Of a stretch of 64,000 nt of DNA, positions 37,417 to 46,041 are shown one piece after another. Location: NCBI RefSeq assembly GCF_001544795.2, contig NZ_FCOI02000011.1, forward strand, positions 124,001 to 188,000, read 5' to 3'. How positions within the stretch are numbered: the stretch's first letter is position 1; each line of letters begins with the position of its first letter. The notes beneath the pieces were generated by a model that was not told the DNA's origin, searched no databases, and was given only the letters and a program-made list of their open reading frames with translations. The translations under genes were made by a program, and so were the position numbers. The stretch is from Caballeronia temeraria. Its GTDB lineage: Bacteria > Pseudomonadota > Gammaproteobacteria > Burkholderiales > Burkholderiaceae.

Positions 37417-38505
37417 ATGGAACAGGACGACATCGTCGCCGGCTGGTCGGAGAGGATCGCCCGGGCCACCGAAACCGGCACGCTGCTGCGCATCCGCGGC
37501 GGCGGCACCAAGGACTGGTACGGTCAGACGCTCCAGGGAGAAATCCTCGACACGCGCGCGTATCGCGGCATCATCGCCTACGATCCGGCGGAGCTTGTCA
37601 TCACCGCGAAGAGCGGCACGCCGCTCGCCGAAATCGAAGCCGCGCTGCGCGAGCACAATCAAATGCTGCCGTTCGAGCCGCCGCACTTCGGTCGGAACGC
37701 GACGCTCGGCGGCTGCATCGCCGCGGGGCTCGCGGGCCCGCGCCGGGCGTGGACCGGCGCGCCGCGCGATTTCGTGCTCGGCGCGGTCGTCATGAACGGG
37801 CACGGGCAAGTGCTGCATTTCGGCGGTCAGGTCGTGAAGAACGTCGCGGGTTATGACGTGTCGCGGCTGCTCGCCGGATCGCTCGGCACGCTCGGGCTGA
37901 TTCTCGAACTGTCGATCAAGGTGCTGCCGCGCCCCGTCGCGGAAGCCACGCTGAAATTCGACATGCACGCCACCGACGGCGTGCGCAAGCTCAACGAATG
38001 GGGCGGCCACGCGCTGCCGATCTGCGGCTCCGCCTGGCGCGACGGCACGCTCGCGCTGCGTCTCGCGGGCGCGGAAGCCGCCGTGAAGACCGCGCGCAAT
38101 TCGCTCGGCGGCGAAGTCGTCGATGCGGTCGAAGCCGATCGATTCTGGATCGGCATGCGCGAACAGACCGATCCGTTCTTCGCCGTGATCGAGCCGCGTT
38201 CGGCGCTGTGGCGGCTCGCGTTGCCGTCGATCGCCGAGCCGCTGCATCTGCCGGGCGCGCAACTGATGGAATGGGGCGGCGCGCAGCGCTGGTGGATCAC
38301 CGACACCGATCCGCAAACCGTGCGCATCAGCGCGAAGCAGGCGGGCGGCCACGCGACGATCTTCCGCGCCGGCTCCGCCTACGATCGCAATGCGGGCGTG
38401 TTCACGCCGCTGCCCGCGCCGCTCATGAAGATTCATCGTGGATTGAAAGCCGCATTCGATCCGGCGCGCATCTTCAATCGCGCGCGTTTGTATCCCGACT
38501 TCTAG
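37417..38505 (+). CDS. glcE: Glycolate oxidase subunit GlcE
   Basis: A 362-residue FAD-binding subunit of glycolate oxidase. It keeps the N-terminal FAD domain (LRIRGGGTKDWYG, then LGGCIAAGLAGPRR and VKNVAGYDVSRLLAGSLGTLGLI) but lacks the full C-terminal oxidase domain of GlcD, as usual. It begins 108 bases after glcD, a gap containing a TACAAT hexamer (37368-37373) inside an inverted CCGG context that could be an internal promoter, and ends 8 bases before glcF. Confidence 0.94.
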   Translation: MEQDDIVAGWSERIARATETGTLLRIRGGGTKDWYGQTLQGEILDTRAYRGIIAYDPAELVITAKSGTPLAEIEAALREHNQMLPFEPPHFGRNATLGGCIAAGLAGPRRAWTGAPRDFVLGAVVMNGHGQVLHFGGQVVKNVAGYDVSRLLAGSLGTLGLILELSIKVLPRPVAEATLKFDMHATDGVRKLNEWGGHALPICGSAWRDGTLALRLAGAEAAVKTARNSLGGEVVDAVEADRFWIGMREQTDPFFAVIEPRSALWRLALPSIAEPLHLPGAQLMEWGGAQRWWITDTDPQTVRISAKQAGGHATIFRAGSAYDRNAGVFTPLPAPLMKIHRGLKAAFDPARIFNRARLYPDF

Positions 38506-38513
38506 GCTCATCG

Positions 38514-39740
38514 ATGCAAACCAATCTCGCCGAATTCATCCGCGGCACGGCCGATGGCGACGAAGCCGACGCCATCCTGCGCAAGTGCGTGCACTGCGGC
38601 TTCTGCACGGCGACCTGCCCGACGTATCAGTTGCTCGGCGACGAGCTCGACGGGCCGCGCGGGCGCATCTATCTGATGAAGCAGATGTTCGAAGGCGCGC
38701 CGGTGTCGCGCAGCACGCAACTGCATCTGGATCGCTGCCTCACGTGCCGCAATTGCGAGAGCACGTGTCCGTCGGGCGTGCAGTACGGGCGGCTCGTCGA
38801 GATCGGACGCAAGGTCGTCGAGGAAAAGGTCGAGCGGCCGATGCGTCAGCGTCTGCAACGGCGCCTGCTCGCGAGCTTCCTGCCGAACAGCACGCTCTTC
38901 ACGCCCGCGATGAAGCTCGGCCAGCAGTTCCGCGGCATTCTTCCGCGCAAGCTGCGCGCGAAGATTCCGGTGCCCGAGCGGCCGCTCGCCGCGCCCACGA
39001 ACAAGCACGAACGCAAGATGCTGATGCTCGCCGGATGCGTCCAACCGGCGATGATGCCCAACGTCAACACGGCGACCGCGCGCGTGTTCGACGCGCTCGG
39101 CATCGAGATCGTCACGGCGCCGGGCGCGGGCTGCTGCGGCGCGATCCGCCTGCATCTCGGCTACAACGACGACGCGCTCGACGACGTGCGCAACAACATC
39201 GACGCATGGTGGCCGTACGTGGAAAGCGGCGTCGAGGCGATCGTGATGAACGCGTCGGGCTGCGGCGCGACCGTCAAGGAATACGCGCATCTGCTGCGCA
39301 ACGATCCGGCGTACTCGGAGAAGGCGCAAAAGATCGTCGATCTGACGCGCGATCTCGCCGAAATCCTTCCGATGTACGAAGAAGAGCTCGTCGCTCTCGC
39401 GCGGCGGCGCGGCGTGCACACCGTCGCGTTTCATCCGCCCTGCACCCTGCAGCATGGGCAGCAGATTCGCGGACGCGTCGAGCATCTGCTCACCGCGCTC
39501 GGGCTCGAAGTGCGCCTTCCCGCGGATAGCCACTTGTGCTGCGGATCGGCGGGCACGTATTCGGTGCTGCAGCCGAAGCTCTCGTACACGCTGCGCAATC
39601 AGAAGCTCGACCGGCTGGAGAAGCTGGAGCCGCAACTGATCGTGTCGGCGAATGTCGGCTGCATCGCGCATCTTCAGAGCGGCACGTCCACGCCCGTCAC
39701 GCACTGGATTCAACTGCTGGAGCATCTGCTGTACGGCTGA
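38514..39740 (+). CDS. glcF: Glycolate oxidase iron-sulfur subunit GlcF
   Basis: A 408-residue protein with two 4Fe-4S ferredoxin motifs near the N-terminus (CVHCGFCTATCPTY, then CLTCRNCESTCPSG) and two CCG cysteine-rich domains (GAGCCGAIRLH and DSHLCCGSAGTYS). It carries electrons from the GlcD flavin to the membrane. The real start is ATG 38514 (MQTNLAEF), 8 bases after glcE; a longer open frame from 37998 is only read-through of another frame. It closes the glcDEF unit. Confidence 0.95.
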   Translation: MQTNLAEFIRGTADGDEADAILRKCVHCGFCTATCPTYQLLGDELDGPRGRIYLMKQMFEGAPVSRSTQLHLDRCLTCRNCESTCPSGVQYGRLVEIGRKVVEEKVERPMRQRLQRRLLASFLPNSTLFTPAMKLGQQFRGILPRKLRAKIPVPERPLAAPTNKHERKMLMLAGCVQPAMMPNVNTATARVFDALGIEIVTAPGAGCCGAIRLHLGYNDDALDDVRNNIDAWWPYVESGVEAIVMNASGCGATVKEYAHLLRNDPAYSEKAQKIVDLTRDLAEILPMYEEELVALARRRGVHTVAFHPPCTLQHGQQIRGRVEHLLTALGLEVRLPADSHLCCGSAGTYSVLQPKLSYTLRNQKLDRLEKLEPQLIVSANVGCIAHLQSGTSTPVTHWIQLLEHLLYG

Positions 39741-39750
39741 CGCCGCTTCG

Positions 39751-39756
39751 TATAAT
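39751..39756 (+). promoter_or_regulatory. -10 element of the yggS-proC unit
   Basis: A perfect TATAAT 10 bases after the glcF stop and 28 bases before the yggS ATG. The -35 region is poor. It gives yggS-proC its own transcript separate from glcDEF. Confidence 0.55.
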
Positions 39757-39784
39757 GAGTGGCTCGACCGTCCTACGTCCAAGC

Positions 39785-40480
39785 ATGTCCATCGCTCAAC
39801 ATCTCGAAGAAGTCCGGCAGCGCATCGCGAAGGCGGCGCACGACGCGTCGCGCGATGCGTCGTCGGTCTCGCTGCTCGCCGTGTCCAAGACCTTTCCCGC
39901 GAACGACGTACGCGCCGCCTTCGAAGCCGGCCAGCGCGCGTTCGGCGAGAACTACGTGCAGGAAGGCGTCGCGAAGATCGCCGAGCTCGCGGATCTGCGC
40001 GGCGAGATCGAATGGCATTTCATCGGGCCGCTGCAATCGAACAAGACGAAGGTCGTCGCCGAGCAATTCGACTGGGTGCATTCCATCGACCGGCTGAAGA
40101 TCGCCGAGCGGCTTTCCGCGCAACGTCCGCAAGGCGCGCCCGCGCTCAACGTCTGCGTGCAGGTGAACGTGAGCGGCGAGGCGTCGAAGAGCGGCGTCGA
40201 ACCGGATGAAGCCGCCGCGCTCGCGCATGCGGTCGCCGCCCTGCCCGGCTTGCGTCTGCGCGGCCTGATGGCGATTCCCGAACCCGCCGGAACGCTCGAC
40301 GAACAACGCCGGCCGCACGCGCGTCTGCGCGAACTGATGAACACGCTGCGCGCCGGCGGCCTCGATCTCGACACGCTCTCGATGGGCATGTCCGCCGATC
40401 TCGAAGCCGCCGTGCTCGAAGGCGCGACGATGGTGCGCATCGGCACCGCGATTTTCGGCGCGCGCACTTACACCACCTGA
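39785..40480 (+). CDS. PLP homeostasis protein, YggS/PLPBP family
   Basis: A 231-residue pyridoxal-phosphate-binding TIM-barrel protein related to alanine racemase N-domain. The PLP lysine is in LLAVSKTFP near residue 35; FGENYVQE, EWHFIGPLQSNKTK and SMGMSADLEAAVLEGATMVRIGTAIFG are the family blocks. It regulates PLP and amino-acid pools and has no known enzyme reaction. The ATG at 39785 is used. It overlaps nothing and is followed after 14 bases by proC, the widespread yggS-proC pairing. Confidence 0.95.
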   Translation: MSIAQHLEEVRQRIAKAAHDASRDASSVSLLAVSKTFPANDVRAAFEAGQRAFGENYVQEGVAKIAELADLRGEIEWHFIGPLQSNKTKVVAEQFDWVHSIDRLKIAERLSAQRPQGAPALNVCVQVNVSGEASKSGVEPDEAAALAHAVAALPGLRLRGLMAIPEPAGTLDEQRRPHARLRELMNTLRAGGLDLDTLSMGMSADLEAAVLEGATMVRIGTAIFGARTYTT

Positions 40481-40494
40481 CCTCACCATCCACC

Positions 40495-41307
40495 ATGAAA
40501 ATTGCATTCATCGGCGGCGGCAATATGGCCGCGGCGCTCATCGGCGGTCTCATCAAGCGCGGCACGCCGCCGGCCGACATCTACGCCATCGACATCAACG
40601 ACGAAGCGCGCGCGCGCACGGCGAAGCAGTTCGGCATCACGACGGGCGCGGCCGTCGACGCGACGCTCGCCGGATACGACGCGATCGTGCTCGCCGTGAA
40701 GCCGCAGGTGCTCAAGGGCGTGGGCGAAGCGCTCGCGCCGCATCTGTCGAAGCAGACGATCATCAGCATCGCGGCGGGCATTCGCGCGACGGATCTTTCG
40801 CGCTGGCTCAACGGCTACACGCAGATCGTGCGCACGATGCCGAACACGCCCGCGCTGATCGGCATGGGCGTGACGGGCCTCGCCGCCTTGCCCGGCGTGT
40901 CCGATGCAGCGAAGGCGCTTGCCTCAGAGGTGCTGGAAGCGGTCGGCACGGCCGTCTGGTTCGACGACGAAGCGAAGCTCGATGCCGTCACCGCGATTTC
41001 CGGCAGCGGTCCGGCCTACGTGTTCTATTTCATCGAAGCGATGCAGGAAGCCGCGCGCCAGCTCGGCATGGACGAGGCGCAAGGCCGCGCGCTGGCGGTG
41101 GCCACGTTCACCGGCGCGGCGCAACTGGCGGCGCAATCGGGCGAACCGGCGAGCGTGCTGCGCGAGCGCGTGACGTCGAAGGGCGGCACGACGGCGGCGG
41201 CGCTCGCATCGTTCGATGCGCAAGGCGTGAAGGACGCGATCGTGCGCGGCGCGCTGGCGGCAGAAGCGCGGGCGAAAGAGATGGGGGATGAATTGGGCGG
41301 CGCCTGA
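40495..41307 (+). CDS. proC: Pyrroline-5-carboxylate reductase
   Basis: A 270-residue P5C reductase, reducing pyrroline-5-carboxylate to proline with NAD(P)H. The Rossmann start is KIAFIGGGNMAAALIGGL; the C-terminal dimer domain has AISGSGPAYVFYFIEAMQEAA and the ERVTSKGGTTAAAL signature. It is the second gene after yggS (14-base gap) and is closed by a strong terminator at 41331-41363. Confidence 0.97.
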   Translation: MKIAFIGGGNMAAALIGGLIKRGTPPADIYAIDINDEARARTAKQFGITTGAAVDATLAGYDAIVLAVKPQVLKGVGEALAPHLSKQTIISIAAGIRATDLSRWLNGYTQIVRTMPNTPALIGMGVTGLAALPGVSDAAKALASEVLEAVGTAVWFDDEAKLDAVTAISGSGPAYVFYFIEAMQEAARQLGMDEAQGRALAVATFTGAAQLAAQSGEPASVLRERVTSKGGTTAAALASFDAQGVKDAIVRGALAAEARAKEMGDELGGA

Positions 41308-41330
41308 GCGAACGCGCCCGATTCATGTGA

Positions 41331-41363
41331 AAACGGCAGCCTCGTGAGGCTGCCGTTTGTTTT
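41331..41363 (+). terminator. Terminator of proC
   Basis: AAACGGCAGCCT, loop CGTG, AGGCTGCCGTTT: a 12-base-pair perfect stem followed by GTTTTT. It lies between the convergent proC and ubiA stops and may serve both directions, though the minus-strand T run is short. Confidence 0.88.
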
Positions 41364-42220
41364 TAGCGCACCGCGTAATGCAGCGCGATGCCCGCGAACA
41401 GCATGCCGCCGAGCCAGTTGTTGTGCTTGAACGCAGCAAAGCACGCCATGCGTTCGCGATTGCGGATCAGCCCGTAGTGATAGACCGCGCAGCCCGCCGC
41501 CGCGAGCCAGCCGAGCCAGTAGAGCCAGCCGTATCCGAGCGCAATGCCGATGCCCACATAAATCCCGAGCGTCGCCGCATAGCACAGCATGACGGCGAGC
41601 ACGTCATACCGGCCGAAGGTGAGCGCCGACGTGCGGATGCCGATCTTGATGTCGTCGTCGCGATCGACCATCGCGTATTCGGTGTCGTAGGCGACTGACC
41701 AGAACACGTTCGCGGCGAGCATGATCCACGCGAGCATCGGCACGTGGTTCTGCACGGCGGCGAAGGCCATCGGAATGCCGAAGCCGAACGCGATGCCGAG
41801 ATACGCCTGCGGAATCGCGAAGAAGCGCTTGGTGAACGGATACGAGCCCGCCACGAACAGCGCGAACACCGACAGCTCCTTCGTGAGCGTGTTGAGCGGC
41901 AGAATCAGCAAAAACGCGACGAGCGCGAGCGCCGCCGCGAGCGCCACGGCTTCCCACGCCTTGATCTTGCCCGACGTAATCGGCCGCTCCGCCGTGCGCT
42001 TCACGTAGCGGTCGAAGTCGCGATCGGCGTAATCGTTGATCGCGCAGCCCGCCGAGCGCATCAGAATCGTGCCGATGACGAAGATCACGAGCAGCATCGG
42101 CGACGGATGGCCGTCGGATGCGATCCACAACGCATTGAGCGTCGGCCAGAGAAGCAGCAGGCTGCCGATGGGCTTGTCGAGGCGCACGAGGCGCATATAG
42201 AGCGGAAGACGGGCGAACAT
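41363..42220 (-). CDS. ubiA: 4-hydroxybenzoate octaprenyltransferase
   Basis: A 285-residue membrane prenyltransferase of ubiquinone synthesis with eight to nine hydrophobic segments. The first aspartate motif is [19 protein letters not shown] and the second is [20 protein letters not shown], both required for binding the magnesium-prenyl diphosphate. It attaches the octaprenyl chain to 4-hydroxybenzoate. It stands alone between proC (convergent) and dps (upstream, same strand, separated by a terminator). No ubiC is adjacent. Confidence 0.96.
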   Translation of the reverse strand: MFARLPLYMRLVRLDKPIGSLLLLWPTLNALWIASDGHPSPMLLVIFVIGTILMRSAGCAINDYADRDFDRYVKRTAERPITSGKIKAWEAVALAAALALVAFLLILPLNTLTKELSVFALFVAGSYPFTKRFFAIPQAYLGIAFGFGIPMAFAAVQNHVPMLAWIMLAANVFWSVAYDTEYAMVDRDDDIKIGIRTSALTFGRYDVLAVMLCYAATLGIYVGIGIALGYGWLYWLGWLAAAGCAVYHYGLIRNRERMACFAAFKHNNWLGGMLFAGIALHYAVR

Positions 42221-42273
42221 GGCGGACCTGGCGGCGAAAATTCACGACGAGCTATTTTAGAACAGCCCGAAAA

Positions 42274-42301
42274 GCAAAAACCCCGCGTGAGAGCGGGGTT
42301 T
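42274..42301 (-). terminator. Terminator of dps
   Basis: AAACCCCGC, six-base loop, GCGGGGTTT; on the minus strand it is followed by TTGCTTTT. It lies 26 bases past the dps stop. Confidence 0.85.
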
Positions 42302-42326
42302 CATCAGTTCGCAAACGGCAAAAGCT

Positions 42327-42815
42327 TTAAGCCAGCATCGCGCGCAGCATCCACGCGGTCTTCTCGTGCGTCTGCATGCGTTGCGTGAGCAGGTCGGCGG
42401 TCGGCTCGTCGTTCGCGGCTTCCGTCGCCGGGAAAATCTCGCGCGCGGTGCGCACGACGGCTTCCTGGCCTTCCACCAGTTGACGGATCATGTCTTCGGC
42501 AGCCGGCACGCCGTCCGCTTCCGGAATCGACGACAGCTTCGCGAACTCCTTGTAGCTGCCCGGCGCGTGCACGCCCAGCGCGCGAATGCGTTCGGCGATC
42601 GAATCGACGGCGAGCGCGAGTTCGGTGTATTGCGTCTCGAACATCAGATGCAGCGTGTTGAACATCGGACCCGTCACGTTCCAGTGGAAGTTGTGGGTCT
42701 TCAGATACAGCGTGTACGTGTCGGCCAGCAGACGGGACAGCCCATCGGCGATTTTCTTGCGGTCTTTGTCGCTGATGCCGATATTGACGGCAGGTGCAGT
42801 GCCTTTCTTCGCCAT
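42327..42815 (-). CDS. dps: Dps-family DNA-binding ferritin
   Basis: A 162-residue ferritin-like protein forming a dodecameric cage that oxidises and stores iron and protects DNA from peroxide. The ferroxidase residues lie in [20 protein letters not shown] (two His, then Asp/Glu partners in the next subunit) near residues 41-61. The N-terminal MAKKGTAP lysines are the likely DNA contact. GGAG precedes the ATG. It lies in the katA-oxyR island, so peroxide induction by OxyR is likely. Confidence 0.96.
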   Translation of the reverse strand: MAKKGTAPAVNIGISDKDRKKIADGLSRLLADTYTLYLKTHNFHWNVTGPMFNTLHLMFETQYTELALAVDSIAERIRALGVHAPGSYKEFAKLSSIPEADGVPAAEDMIRQLVEGQEAVVRTAREIFPATEAANDEPTADLLTQRMQTHEKTAWMLRAMLA

Positions 42816-42994
42816 GATGACTCCGTGAGAGTTGATTCGAACGATGCGAGCGCCGCGCGCAAACCCTTGCCGCGCGGCGTTTCGAGCGCTCGACAGTGTA
42901 TCGTAGAAACGGGGATCGATTCATTGCGCCATAAGGGCTTCGAGCGCTTGCCGCTGCGCCCCGATGTCGCATTCCCCGCGCCGCCGGCTCACGT

Positions 42995-43147
42995 TCAGAC
43001 GCCAATGACTCCGCTCGCGACGACGAGTCCATACCCCGCCGCGACGATGCCGAACGCGATCGCGACGCGCACGCCGCGCGAAGCCTGAACGCTCGTCGCC
43101 TCGATATGCTCGACCGCTTGCGCGATGTGATTCAACGCCTGAGACAT
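42995..43147 (-). CDS. Small membrane protein, 50 aa, between katA and dps
   Basis: A 50-codon ORF with GGGAGAAAAC ahead of the ATG at 43147. Residues 1-22 are polar and helix-prone (MSQALNHIAQAVEHIEATS), and residues 27-50 form one hydrophobic segment (VAIAFGIVAAGYGLVVASGV), so it is a probable single-pass inner-membrane protein. It starts 32 bases after the katA stop on the same strand and is likely cotranscribed with katA, 179 bases ahead of dps. I do not recognise a family. Position suggests a peroxide-response role, which is inference. Confidence 0.6.
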   Translation of the reverse strand: MSQALNHIAQAVEHIEATSVQASRGVRVAIAFGIVAAGYGLVVASGVIGV

Positions 43148-43179
43148 GATGTTTTCTCCCGTGTGTCGTGATGCCGCTG

Positions 43180-44652
43180 TCAGACGGCGGCGGCATGTTC
43201 CTCGTCGACGATCTGGCCGAGCTTCGCGAGCGCGTCGATGACGCCCTGCGCGTAAGCGGGATCGATGCGCCGGAAGTGCTCGATCTGCCGCGCGACGATG
43301 TCATTCGGCACGCCATGAATGTGCCGCGCGATGTTGCCGAAGAAGCGTTCGCGCTGTCCTTCGTCGAAGAGCCTGAAGAGCGCGGCCGGCTGGCTGTAGT
43401 CATCGTCGTCCTCGCGATGGTCGTAGCGAAACACCGCGCCGCCCGCGAGCGGCGGCTCGTTCGCGTTCGCGTCCTGCGCGAATTCGCTGAACCGATTCGG
43501 CTCGTAGTTCACGCGGCCGCCGAGATTGCCGTCGATGCGCATCGCGCCATCGCGATGAAACGTATTGGCTACGGCCGCACGCGGCGCATTCACCGGAATC
43601 TGATGATGGTTGATGCCGAGCCGATAGCGCTGCGTGTCGCCATACGAGAAGAGACGCCCCTGCAACAGCCGGTCCGGCGAAAAGCCGATGCCCGGCACCA
43701 CGTTCGCCGGCGTGAACGCGGCCTGCTCCACATCCGCGAAATAGTTCTGCGCGTTTCGATTCAACTCGATCACGCCGACATCGATCAGCGGATAGTCCTT
43801 GTGCGGCCAGACTTTCGTGATGTCGAACGGATTCACCGCCGACTTCGCGGCCTCGTCTTCCGTCATCACCTGAATGCGGAAATTCCAGCGCGGGAAATCG
43901 CCGTCCTCGATGTGATCGACGAGATCGCGCTGCGCGCTCTCGCGATCGCCCGCGATCACGGCGGCGGCTTCGGCATCGGTGTAGTGATCGAGCGGCTGCT
44001 GCGACTTGAAGTGGAATTTCACGTAGAAGCGCTCGCCGTCCTTGTTGATGAACGAGAACGTATGCGAGCCAAAACCGTGCATCTGACGGTAGTTCTTCGG
44101 AATGCCGCGATCACTCATGAGGATCGTCACCTGATGCAGCGATTCCGGATGACGCGACCAGAAGTCCCACGCCGCCACGTTGCTGCGCAGGTTCGTGTAC
44201 GGATCGCGCTTTTGCGTGTGGATGAAGTCGGGGAATTTCAGCGGATCGCGGATGAAGAACACCGGCGTGTTGTTGCCCACGACGTCCCAGTTGCCTTCTT
44301 CCGTGTAGAACTTGATCGAGAAGCCGCGCACGTCGCGTTCGGCATCGGCGGCGCCGCGCTCGCCCGCGACCGTCGAGAAGCGGATGAAGATCGGCGTTTC
44401 CTTGCCGATGTCCGCGAACAGCTTCGCCTTCGTGTAGCGCGAGATATCGTGCGTCACGCGGAACGTGCCGAACGCGCCGGAACCCTTCGCGTGCACGCGG
44501 CGCTCGGGAATCACTTCGCGATCGAAGTGCGCGAGCTTTTCGACGAGCCAGAAGTCCTGCAACGTGACCGGGCCGCGCGGGCCGGCGGTCTGCGAATTCT
44601 GGTTGTCGCCGACGGGCGCGCCGGCGGCGGTCGTGAGTCGTTGGGTCGTCAT
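43180..44652 (-). CDS. katA: Monofunctional haem catalase (clade 3 type)
   Basis: A 490-residue small-subunit catalase that dismutates hydrogen peroxide. The distal histidine is His54 in [14 protein letters not shown], the distal asparagine Asn127 in [13 protein letters not shown], and the proximal haem tyrosine is in [17 protein letters not shown]. Length and the NADPH-site region fit clade 3. AGGAG precedes the ATG. It is preceded by a 28-codon ORF and by an AT-rich dyad likely to be the OxyR site, with oxyR upstream on the same strand. Confidence 0.96.
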   Translation of the reverse strand: MTTQRLTTAAGAPVGDNQNSQTAGPRGPVTLQDFWLVEKLAHFDREVIPERRVHAKGSGAFGTFRVTHDISRYTKAKLFADIGKETPIFIRFSTVAGERGAADAERDVRGFSIKFYTEEGNWDVVGNNTPVFFIRDPLKFPDFIHTQKRDPYTNLRSNVAAWDFWSRHPESLHQVTILMSDRGIPKNYRQMHGFGSHTFSFINKDGERFYVKFHFKSQQPLDHYTDAEAAAVIAGDRESAQRDLVDHIEDGDFPRWNFRIQVMTEDEAAKSAVNPFDITKVWPHKDYPLIDVGVIELNRNAQNYFADVEQAAFTPANVVPGIGFSPDRLLQGRLFSYGDTQRYRLGINHHQIPVNAPRAAVANTFHRDGAMRIDGNLGGRVNYEPNRFSEFAQDANANEPPLAGGAVFRYDHREDDDDYSQPAALFRLFDEGQRERFFGNIARHIHGVPNDIVARQIEHFRRIDPAYAQGVIDALAKLGQIVDEEHAAAV

Positions 44653-44705
44653 CGTGATGCTCCTGCTTTTGAGATTTGGCGTGAGATGAATCGGATCGGA
44701 GCGCG

Positions 44706-44792
44706 TCAGGCGACGCGGGCGAAATCGGCGAGGATCGAGACCGCGATGTCGCGCAGCGTGTCCCAGCGGTCGAAGAAGGTTGCGGCGGTCAT
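44706..44792 (-). CDS. Possible 28-aa leader or small protein upstream of katA
   Basis: An ATG at 44792 is preceded by CGGGAGGATT, one of the best ribosome-binding sites in the window, and opens a 28-codon frame ending TGA, 53 bases before katA. The product ([20 protein letters not shown] and eight more residues) is a predicted amphipathic helix. It lies downstream of the putative OxyR site and so would be on the katA mRNA. It could be a translated leader, a small membrane-associated protein, or chance; the strong ribosome site argues against chance. Confidence 0.5.
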   Translation of the reverse strand: MTAATFFDRWDTLRDIAVSILADFARVA

Positions 44793-44833
44793 GGAATCCT
44801 CCCGGTGAGACAGTGAGAGGATCGTAACTTAGA

Positions 44834-44875
44834 CTATCGATTTATTTAATTCGATTAAATTTATCTATCCGATAG
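44834..44875 (-). promoter_or_regulatory. Probable OxyR-binding region of katA
   Basis: An AT-rich extended imperfect dyad: CTATCGAT (44834-44841) and ATCCGATAG (44867-44875) flank a central ATTTAAT-TCG-ATTAAAT dyad (44844-44860). The 42-base span with ATAG/CTAT ends suits a LysR-type tetramer such as OxyR, and a TACGAT-like -10 follows on the katA side. The match to the E. coli OxyR consensus is loose. Confidence 0.5.
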
Positions 44876-44899
44876 CCGTGATGCGGCACCACAAACGAC

Positions 44900-44931
44900 A
44901 ACGCCGCGCTCCGTTGCCAGAGCGCGGCGTT
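44900..44931 (-). terminator. Hairpin downstream of oxyR
   Basis: AACGCCGCGCTC and GAGCGCGGCGTT form a 12-base-pair stem with an 8-base loop, 21 bases after the oxyR stop. The T content after it on the minus strand is broken (GTCGTTTG), so termination is likely but not certain. Confidence 0.6.
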
Positions 44932-44951
44932 TGCAAAGGGAAAGCATGGGA

Positions 44952-45911
44952 TCAGTTCACGGCGACAGGCATATCCAGCTTCTTCACGCCCGGCAGATCG
45001 CAATTGGCGATCGCATCGGAAATGGCGTCGATCGCGGGCATGCGCGTGAAGCTCTTGCGCCACGCGAGCACGACGCGCCGGTCCGGCACGGGTTCATCGA
45101 AGGGCACGTAACTGAGCAGGCCCGAGTCGATGCCCGCCGCGTGCGGCTTCACCTCGCTCACCGACATGCGCGGCAGCACCGTGATCCCGACGCCGCTCGC
45201 GACCATATGGCGGATCGTCTCCAGCGACGAACCTTCGAACGTTTTCTGGATGCCGTCCGCGTTCTGCGAGAAACGCATGAGTTCCGGGCACACGCCGAGC
45301 ACGTGATCGCGGAAGCAATGGCCGCTGCCGAGCAGCAGCATGGTTTCCTGCTTGAGATCGTCCGGATCGATCTTCGGACGGTTCTCCCACGCGTGGCCCG
45401 ACGGCATCGCGACGACGAACGGCTCGTCGTAGAGCGCGCGCACCATCAGACCGGTTTCGGGAAACGGCAGCGCCATGATCGCGACATCGATTTCGCCCTG
45501 CTTCAACAATTCGATGAGCTTGAGCGTGTAGTTCTCCTGCAGCATGAGCGGCATCTGCGGAACCGCCTTGATCATCTGCTTGACCAGCGTGGGCAGCAGA
45601 TACGGTCCGATCGTGTAGATCACGCCCAGACGCAGGGGCCCGACGAGCGGATCCTTGCCCTGCTTGGCGATTTCCTTGATGGCGAGCGTCTGTTCGAGCA
45701 CGCGCTGCGCCTGCGTCACGATCTGCTCGCCGATGGGCGTCACGCTGACTTCGCTCGTACCGCGCTCGAAGATCTGCACGTTGAGTTCGTCTTCGAGCTT
45801 CTTGATGGCCACCGACAAAGTCGGCTGGCTGACGAAGCACGCCTCGGCCGCGCGGCCGAAATGCCGTTCACGCGCGACCGCGACGATGTACTTCAGTTCA
45901 GTGAGGGTCAT
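44952..45911 (-). CDS. oxyR: Hydrogen peroxide-sensing regulator OxyR
   Basis: A 319-residue LysR-family regulator. The helix-turn-helix is at residues about 18-40 (RAAEACFVSQPTLSVAIKKLE). The redox cysteines fall at exactly the E. coli positions, Cys199 and Cys208, in GSGHCFRDHVLGVCPE. Oxidation forms the disulfide and switches on catalase, dps and others; reduced OxyR can repress. It lies upstream of katA on the same strand and 130 bases downstream of recG. Confidence 0.96.
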   Translation of the reverse strand: MTLTELKYIVAVARERHFGRAAEACFVSQPTLSVAIKKLEDELNVQIFERGTSEVSVTPIGEQIVTQAQRVLEQTLAIKEIAKQGKDPLVGPLRLGVIYTIGPYLLPTLVKQMIKAVPQMPLMLQENYTLKLIELLKQGEIDVAIMALPFPETGLMVRALYDEPFVVAMPSGHAWENRPKIDPDDLKQETMLLLGSGHCFRDHVLGVCPELMRFSQNADGIQKTFEGSSLETIRHMVASGVGITVLPRMSVSEVKPHAAGIDSGLLSYVPFDEPVPDRRVVLAWRKSFTRMPAIDAISDAIANCDLPGVKKLDMPVAVN

Positions 45912-46041
45912 TGGAGGCCAATGAAATACATTGATTCGATAGGTTTGAGTTATACACCCGCCGGACGCCGTTCGACAACTTCTGCCGAGTCGCCGGTCCG
46001 CACAGGTTAAATAGGGACCGACATAGCCCGCGCGAGTTCAG

